NCBI GenBank assembly: GCA_001871165.1
Contig: MNUT01000014.1
Coordinates: 1 to 34,360, forward strand
Direction of reading: 5' to 3'
DNA length: 34,360 bases
Source: Candidatus Falkowbacteria bacterium CG1_02_37_21
GTDB taxonomy: Bacteria > Patescibacteriota > Patescibacteriia > Patescibacteriales > UBA12465
Shown in pieces: positions 31,242 to 34,360 of the stretch. The first letter of the stretch is position 1, and the number at the start of each line of letters is the position of its first letter. The notes under the pieces were generated by a model. The model worked only from the letters and a program-made list of their open reading frames with translations, made no database searches and had not been told where the DNA came from. Position numbers and translations under genes: made by a program.

Positions 31242-32783
31242 TTACTGAGATAATAATCCTGCACCGTTAGGGTTGTAACCGCCTTGGACTTCTTGACCAT
31301 CGCTAAATCCGTCGCCATCAGTATCGGCATTATTCGGATCAGTACCATAATCCAATTCTTGTTGATTAGTCAAACCGTCTTGATCGGAGTCTTGGTCTAA
31401 GTCTTGGTCTAAGTCGTTATTTAACTCCTGCAAAGTAGACGAAGAAATATTTTCAGGTAGAAATAAATAAGAATCATCTGGCATCAAGTCAAATGACGTT
31501 TCTGTAGAAGAAGAACCAATTGACTCCGGTGTTTGCAATCCAAGCATAAATTCACTAATTATTTCCTCAATACTTTGGATTGGAGATGGTATTTCTACTT
31601 TAAACGGCTGATTTAAGTTACTAAGCAATAAGCTAAAATTAACCGTACCAGATGTTTTTAAATTATCGCCCTCTTTAACAGTATAAGCTAAAGAAATCTT
31701 ATAAGGTAAAAAGTCGTCTTTTCCAATCCAGATTTCTCCCGTTGGAGATTCCAGCGAAGAAAACTCTTTATCAAAATTGTTTATTTCTTCTTCTGTTAAG
31801 GTTTTATCGTTGGTGATTTTAGCACTAGCAATCAGAAAATTCTTTAAAGCTTCTTTATCAATTATAAATTTATAATGATACATGTCTAAGCCGGAAATTT
31901 TTTCACTGGGCATGTTCTCCGTTATTTGAAGAAGTTCGGCTTTCTGAGCGGCCAGTTTTATGGCGACTATTTGTTCGGGAGTTAAATTAACTTCTGGCAC
32001 CTTAAGCTCCATCAAACCAAACTGATTGTTCGAAGAAGCAGGATTAATTTCTATCCACTTATTCTCCAAAAAACTAATATCAAAAAATCCTAAACTAGGA
32101 AGATCGGTCATCTGTAAATAAAACATTTTATTAACCGCTCTGGCTTCTAGGCCAAGATTTAAATCACCAATAGGAGTATTGCTCGCTTTTAAATTAAGCG
32201 CTAAGGAATTTTGAATATTATTAGAATCGTGGAAATCACCTGAACCAGAATAATTAACTATAAAATTAGCATTTTTTTTATCAGTATCAGTTGAGGCCGG
32301 GGCTGGTTCTAATGTTTGGCCCAATAAAATAGAATCCGTGCTGCTGGGAACTAAATTTTTCAAATCAAAGTTTAATTGTGTCTCCCCAGAATATTGCCCC
32401 GATTTAACTGTGGCTAAATTACCTAGCATCTTTTTAATCACTATATCCGGCGTAGGAAAATAACTAAAATAAGCCATAACGCCACCACCTATTATTAACA
32501 AGCCTAAAATTACTCCACAGACAATATACACTATTTTCTTACGAGATCTAAAACTGGAGGCTGATAGCTTTGAGTCTTCATTGTGATTAATAACGCTTTC
32601 CTCGACTAAAGGTTGACTACTCGAAATAGGGGCTTGTTTGGTTTTAAGCAATGAGTTAAGAGCTTCGTCAACATCTTGTTTTTGCCAACCCGCAGCCTTA
32701 AGCTCCCCCTCAATCTCCGCTCTATTTGAATTAGGCTGTTTAAGCTGCTGCTGGATGTAATCAAGTAATTGTTGATTAATCAT
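31242..32783 (-). CDS. Single-pass surface protein with C-terminal DxDxDG calcium-binding repeats
   Basis: A 513-residue protein. Residues 1-45 form a small helical domain (MINQQLLDYIQQQLKQ, LKAAGWQKQDVDEALNSLL) that resembles a recurrent N-terminal module of Patescibacteria membrane proteins. A membrane segment (about 86-108, VYIVCGVILGLLIIGGGVMAYF) follows, then an extracytoplasmic region of about 330 residues with no recognised domain but a lipoprotein-carrier-like flavour. The C-terminus holds thrombospondin-type-3-like calcium loops: DSDQDGLTNQQELDYGTDP and DTDGDGFSDGQEV. A 12-bp tandem repeat (31389-31412) encodes the LDQD copies before them. A surface-exposed calcium-stabilised protein is the likely reading. 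It is the first gene of the unit with cysS. Confidence 0.82.
   Translation of the reverse strand: MINQQLLDYIQQQLKQPNSNRAEIEGELKAAGWQKQDVDEALNSLLKTKQAPISSSQPLVEESVINHNEDSKLSASSFRSRKKIVYIVCGVILGLLIIGGGVMAYFSYFPTPDIVIKKMLGNLATVKSGQYSGETQLNFDLKNLVPSSTDSILLGQTLEPAPASTDTDKKNANFIVNYSGSGDFHDSNNIQNSLALNLKASNTPIGDLNLGLEARAVNKMFYLQMTDLPSLGFFDISFLENKWIEINPASSNNQFGLMELKVPEVNLTPEQIVAIKLAAQKAELLQITENMPSEKISGLDMYHYKFIIDKEALKNFLIASAKITNDKTLTEEEINNFDKEFSSLESPTGEIWIGKDDFLPYKISLAYTVKEGDNLKTSGTVNFSLLLSNLNQPFKVEIPSPIQSIEEIISEFMLGLQTPESIGSSSTETSFDLMPDDSYLFLPENISSSTLQELNNDLDQDLDQDSDQDGLTNQQELDYGTDPNNADTDGDGFSDGQEVQGGYNPNGAGLLSQ
31389..31412 (-). repeat. 12-bp tandem repeat, two copies, inside the DxDxDG gene
   Basis: Two exact copies of GTCTTGGTCTAA on the plus strand; a diverged third half-copy precedes them. 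They encode DLDQ-DLDQ in the acidic linker, so copy number could vary without changing frame. Confidence 0.8.
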
Positions 32784-32796
32784 ATTTTTAAAATTG

Positions 32797-32822
32797 AAAA
32801 TCCTTAAAAATAATAGGATTTT
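32797..32822 (-). terminator. Possible terminator between the 59-aa ORF and the DxDxDG gene
   Basis: 8-bp perfect stem AAAATCCT / AGGATTTT with a 10-nt AT-rich loop, downstream of the stop at 32830. The following bases on the minus strand are CAATTTT. Moderate strength only. Confidence 0.45.
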
Positions 32823-32829
32823 TATATAT

Positions 32830-33009
32830 TTAAATATCTTCTAAAGTAAGATCTTTTTTGTGTTTCGGTTTTTTAAATTTGAGTTGATTATGAACACGTT
32901 CTTTAACAGACAATATTTTTTTAGTCTCCCAAGCAGTATGAGACAAACCCCGAACGATGGCCTGGTCTAAGTCCTTCTTTTTTAATTTTATAGTTTGTTT
33001 TTTCACCAT
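32830..33009 (-). CDS. Small basic protein of 59 residues, unknown function
   Basis: The ORF starts at the ATG at 33007-33009, 18 bp after the nitroreductase stop, and ends with TAA at 32830-32832. Composition is strongly basic: the N-terminus MVKKQTIKLKKKDLDQAIV is followed by ETKKILSVKERVHNQLKF and KKPKHKKDLTLEDI. No domain is recognised. A small nucleic-acid- or ribosome-associated protein is conceivable. Supporting facts are its length, a compact position without overlap, and coding-like composition; there is no Shine-Dalgarno, as with most genes here. It could be spurious. Confidence 0.5.
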   Translation of the reverse strand: MVKKQTIKLKKKDLDQAIVRGLSHTAWETKKILSVKERVHNQLKFKKPKHKKDLTLEDI

Positions 33010-33027
33010 AATCTGACTAACAAAATA

Positions 33028-33621
33028 TTAAAATTTAAATTCTCCTTCACTTATTATTTCATCAAGCGCTTTTCTCTGAGAAGGAACATCTCTAACTTGA
33101 TTTTTTTCCGATAAATTTTTCTTATCACCAGTATAACCGAGAGCAATCATGGCTTCTACTTTATAATCATCCGGAATTTTTAAATCCTCTCTCGCTTTCT
33201 CATAATCAAAACCAGCCATAGCATGAGCCACTAGTCCTCGACTAGTAGCCTCTAGAGCTAAATTTTCCCAGGCCGCACCCGCATCAAAACTAGCTGTCTC
33301 ATTCAGGCTCCCTCTGTCAGAAACTTGTTTAGAAATCAAAACTACTAAAACTCCTGCCCGATCCACCCATTCTTGATTGCCGACGTTTAAAAGAGTAAAC
33401 AATTTAATCCAAGATGAAGTGTCTCTAAAAGCATAAATAAAAAGCCAGGGTTGCTGGTTAGCACTAGATGGAGCCCATTTAGCGGCCTCTAACACGGAAC
33501 TTAGATCTTCCATGGTTAGAGCTCGACCATCAAAAGCCCGACTTGACCAGCGCGACAAGATTAAAGGATTAATTTCATGTTCGGCAGAACGAAAATTTTT
33601 AATATCAAATATTTCTGACAT
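33028..33621 (-). CDS. Nitroreductase family FMN-dependent oxidoreductase
   Basis: A 197-residue nitroreductase-fold flavoprotein. FMN-binding motif SRWSSRAF near the N-terminus, EAAKWAPSSANQQPW for the isoalloxazine/ribityl site, AWENLALEATSRGLVAHAMAGF, and MIALGYTGDKKN near the C-terminus. Family members reduce nitro compounds, quinones or flavins with NAD(P)H, or act as dehalogenases. The natural substrate cannot be told. Short members of 165-200 residues are common. It starts 11 bp after the holin-like gene and precedes the 59-aa ORF. Confidence 0.9.
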   Translation of the reverse strand: MSEIFDIKNFRSAEHEINPLILSRWSSRAFDGRALTMEDLSSVLEAAKWAPSSANQQPWLFIYAFRDTSSWIKLFTLLNVGNQEWVDRAGVLVVLISKQVSDRGSLNETASFDAGAAWENLALEATSRGLVAHAMAGFDYEKAREDLKIPDDYKVEAMIALGYTGDKKNLSEKNQVRDVPSQRKALDEIISEGEFKF

Positions 33622-33632
33622 AATTAAGATAT

Positions 33633-33986
33633 CTAACTATTATTTTTATCATCAACTATTAAATAATTAGTCAGCCAAGAGCCGATCCACAACCAGATAG
33701 ACAGCCAAATAGCAGCGCCTAAACCGGACACATCAAAGCCTTTCACGATACTGGAGACTAAGAGCACTAACAAGCCATTAATAATTAAAGTAAACAGCCC
33801 TAAAGTAAGAATATTAATAGGTAAAGTAAGTAATATTATTAAGGGACGAATAACAGCATTAATAATACCCAAGAACAAGGCGGTCATTAAAGCGGCCCAC
33901 CAACCGGACACGGCTACACCACTAAAAATAAAGGGGGCGCTCAGTAAAAATAAGGCATTAATAACTAAACGAATGATAATTTTCAT
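33633..33986 (-). CDS. Phage_holin_4_2 (YvlD-like) four-helix membrane protein
   Basis: A 117-residue hydrophobic protein with about four membrane segments: the first at 3-25, next around 30-40, then 46-80 (RPLIILLTLPINILTLGLFTLIINGLLVLL), and 90-110. The NAVIRPLIILLTLPINILTLGLF signature is typical of the COG1950/YvlD family. Despite the holin name these are mostly chromosomal membrane proteins with unknown role, and nothing phage-like is nearby. It is the first gene of a short unit with the nitroreductase, with a promoter at 34005-34034. Confidence 0.9.
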   Translation of the reverse strand: MKIIIRLVINALFLLSAPFIFSGVAVSGWWAALMTALFLGIINAVIRPLIILLTLPINILTLGLFTLIINGLLVLLVSSIVKGFDVSGLGAAIWLSIWLWIGSWLTNYLIVDDKNNS

Positions 33987-34004
33987 ATAAATAAATTAGT
34001 TAAT

Positions 34005-34034
34005 TATATAGCTATTTTATCATATTTTACTCAA
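34005..34034 (-). promoter_or_regulatory. Candidate promoter of the holin-like/nitroreductase unit
   Basis: Minus strand: -35 TTGAGT (34029-34034), 18 bp, -10 TATATA (34005-34010, TATAAT overlapping). Predicted start near 33998, 12 nt before the ATG. Confidence 0.45.
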
Positions 34035-34051
34035 AAAAGCACTTTATGAAC

Positions 34052-34074
34052 AAAAAGGCGACTAAAATAGCCGC
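34052..34074 (-). terminator. Intrinsic terminator of tRNA-Val
   Basis: In the minus-strand RNA, GCGGCUA / UAGUCGC (7 bp, one G-U) around a 3-nt loop, followed by CUUUUUG. It begins 6 nt after the encoded CCA. Confidence 0.75.
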
Positions 34075-34079
34075 TTTCT

Positions 34080-34156
34080 TGGTGGTCGTTAGTGGATTTG
34101 AACCACTGACCTCTGCGATGTGAACGCAGCGCTCTAACCAACTGAGCCAAACGACC
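34080..34156 (-). tRNA. tRNA-Val (anticodon CAC), CCA encoded
   Basis: Folds as a standard cloverleaf on the minus strand. Acceptor GGTCGTT / AACGACC (7 bp), D-arm GCTC-AGTTGGTTA-GAGC, anticodon stem CTGCG / CGCAG with loop TTCACAT (anticodon CAC, reading GUG, Val), T-arm AGTGG-TTCAAAT-CCACT, discriminator A and encoded CCA. No intron. Total 77 nt including CCA. Confidence 0.95.
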
Positions 34157-34168
34157 AAAGTGTTTTTT

Positions 34169-34177
34169 ATTATAACA
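34169..34177 (-). promoter_or_regulatory. Candidate extended -10 promoter of tRNA-Val
   Basis: TGTTATAAT on the minus strand; predicted start near 34162, leaving a 5' leader of about 6 nt. The same element as upstream of lemA and the ATP-grasp gene. Confidence 0.5.
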
Positions 34178-34230
34178 GATTAAAAGTAATTTTTAAATCT
34201 AAAGTTTGTGTCACCTATAAATCATTGATA

Positions 34231-34252
34231 CAATAGATATAGTATTCTATTG
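34231..34252. repeat. Inverted repeat upstream of tRNA-Val
   Basis: CAATAGA / TCTATTG perfect 7-bp arms around an 8-nt AT loop (TATAGTAT). It lies between the two candidate tRNA promoters and might be an operator or hairpin. Nothing else recognised in 34178-34267. Confidence 0.4.
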
Positions 34253-34267
34253 AAAGAATGTGTCTGT

Positions 34268-34295
34268 ATTGTACCAAGCTCGTACCTTTTTTCAA
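34268..34295 (-). promoter_or_regulatory. Second, distal candidate promoter facing tRNA-Val
   Basis: Minus strand: -35 TTGAAA (34290-34295), 16 bp, -10 TACAAT (34268-34273) with TGG directly before it. Predicted start near 34261, about 105 nt upstream of the tRNA. Confidence 0.45.
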
Positions 34296-34360
34296 AACAA
34301 ATGATGTGGCACGCGCGGAGCGTGTGGTGGCTTGAAACTAAATCGTACGCTCCACGATGA
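34296..34360. other. GC-richer edge region with alternative hairpins, unassigned
   Basis: More GC-rich than the rest of the intergenic DNA. CACGC / GCGTG (34310-34324) and GGAGCGT / ACGCTCC (34317-34323 with 34347-34353) could form mutually exclusive stems. A minus-strand frame is open from the edge to a UGA at about 34292-34294 (22 codons), so it might be the 3' end of a gene or of a structured RNA. The window ends too soon to tell. Confidence 0.3.

Noticed and set aside
31223-31348. 42-codon N-terminal extension of cysS
   Set aside because: Overlaps the end of the upstream gene, and CysRS proteins start just before LYNTLSR.
33633-33986. Prophage remnant suggested by a holin-type protein
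   Set aside because: Phage_holin_4_2 proteins are mostly chromosomal; no integrase, lysin, structural gene or att repeat is nearby.
1-34360. CRISPR array, insertion sequence or integron
   Set aside because: No regularly spaced direct repeats, transposase motifs or terminal inverted repeats with target duplications were seen. The only tandem repeat is the 12-bp pair at 31389-31412.

Overview
The window looks like a piece of a chromosome from a Patescibacteria (CPR) bacterium, probably the Parcubacteria side of that radiation. This is inference from gene content. It carries a DUF4012 membrane protein next to a GT4 glycosyltransferase, a membrane-anchored protein ending in calcium-binding DxDxDG repeats, a short TsaB, a pyruvate kinase without its C-terminal domain, and a sigma-region-4/HARE protein. 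The DNA is AT-rich. The code is standard: UGA ends the GT2 gene at 21337. Almost every gene is on the minus strand; the only convincing plus-strand gene is 11055-11579. Nearly all minus-strand starts lack a clear Shine-Dalgarno sequence.

Layout in the minus-strand direction of transcription, from the right edge. (a) tRNA-Val(CAC) at 34080-34156 with its own promoters and terminator. (b) A holin-like membrane protein, a nitroreductase and a 59-aa ORF (33986 to 32830). (c) A DxDxDG-repeat surface protein, cysS and tsaB (32783 to 29420), closed by a terminator. (d) A compact dcw cluster, mraZ-rsmH-ftsL-like-PBP-murF (29168 to 24123), with a near-consensus promoter, candidate MraZ boxes and a terminator after murF. 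(e) Surface-sugar genes rmlD, rmlA-like and GT2 (24020 to 21337). (f) The sigma4-HARE regulator (21169 to 20129) with its own terminator. (g) An envelope operon: a membrane protein resembling the N-terminal part of T4SS-type ATPases, GT4, DUF4012 and an adhesin-like single-pass protein, followed by tgt (20008 to 11629). (h) The lone plus-strand gene, a degenerate histidine-phosphatase-like protein, converging on tgt across a shared terminator. (i) pyk, a membrane metallophosphoesterase and rlmN (10864 to 7629). (j) typA/bipA with a hairpin in its leader. (k) A tight run of lemA, TPM, an alpha/beta hydrolase, rlmH, an AlkD-like gene and a tandem ATP-grasp ligase that runs off the left edge.

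Most genes are translation or RNA-modification functions (rlmH, rlmN, rsmH, tgt, tsaB, cysS, typA, tRNA-Val) or envelope functions (PBP, murF, ftsL, glycosyltransferases, DUF4012, LemA/TPM). The points most worth a second look are: a Tgt in which all four zinc ligands and the preQ1-contact loop appear changed; the plus-strand histidine-phosphatase-like gene with missing catalytic residues, an unusually strong ribosome-binding site and a palindrome filling its promoter spacer; the double ATP-grasp protein; and the sigma4-HARE fusion. No CRISPR array, insertion sequence, rRNA gene or clear prophage was seen.
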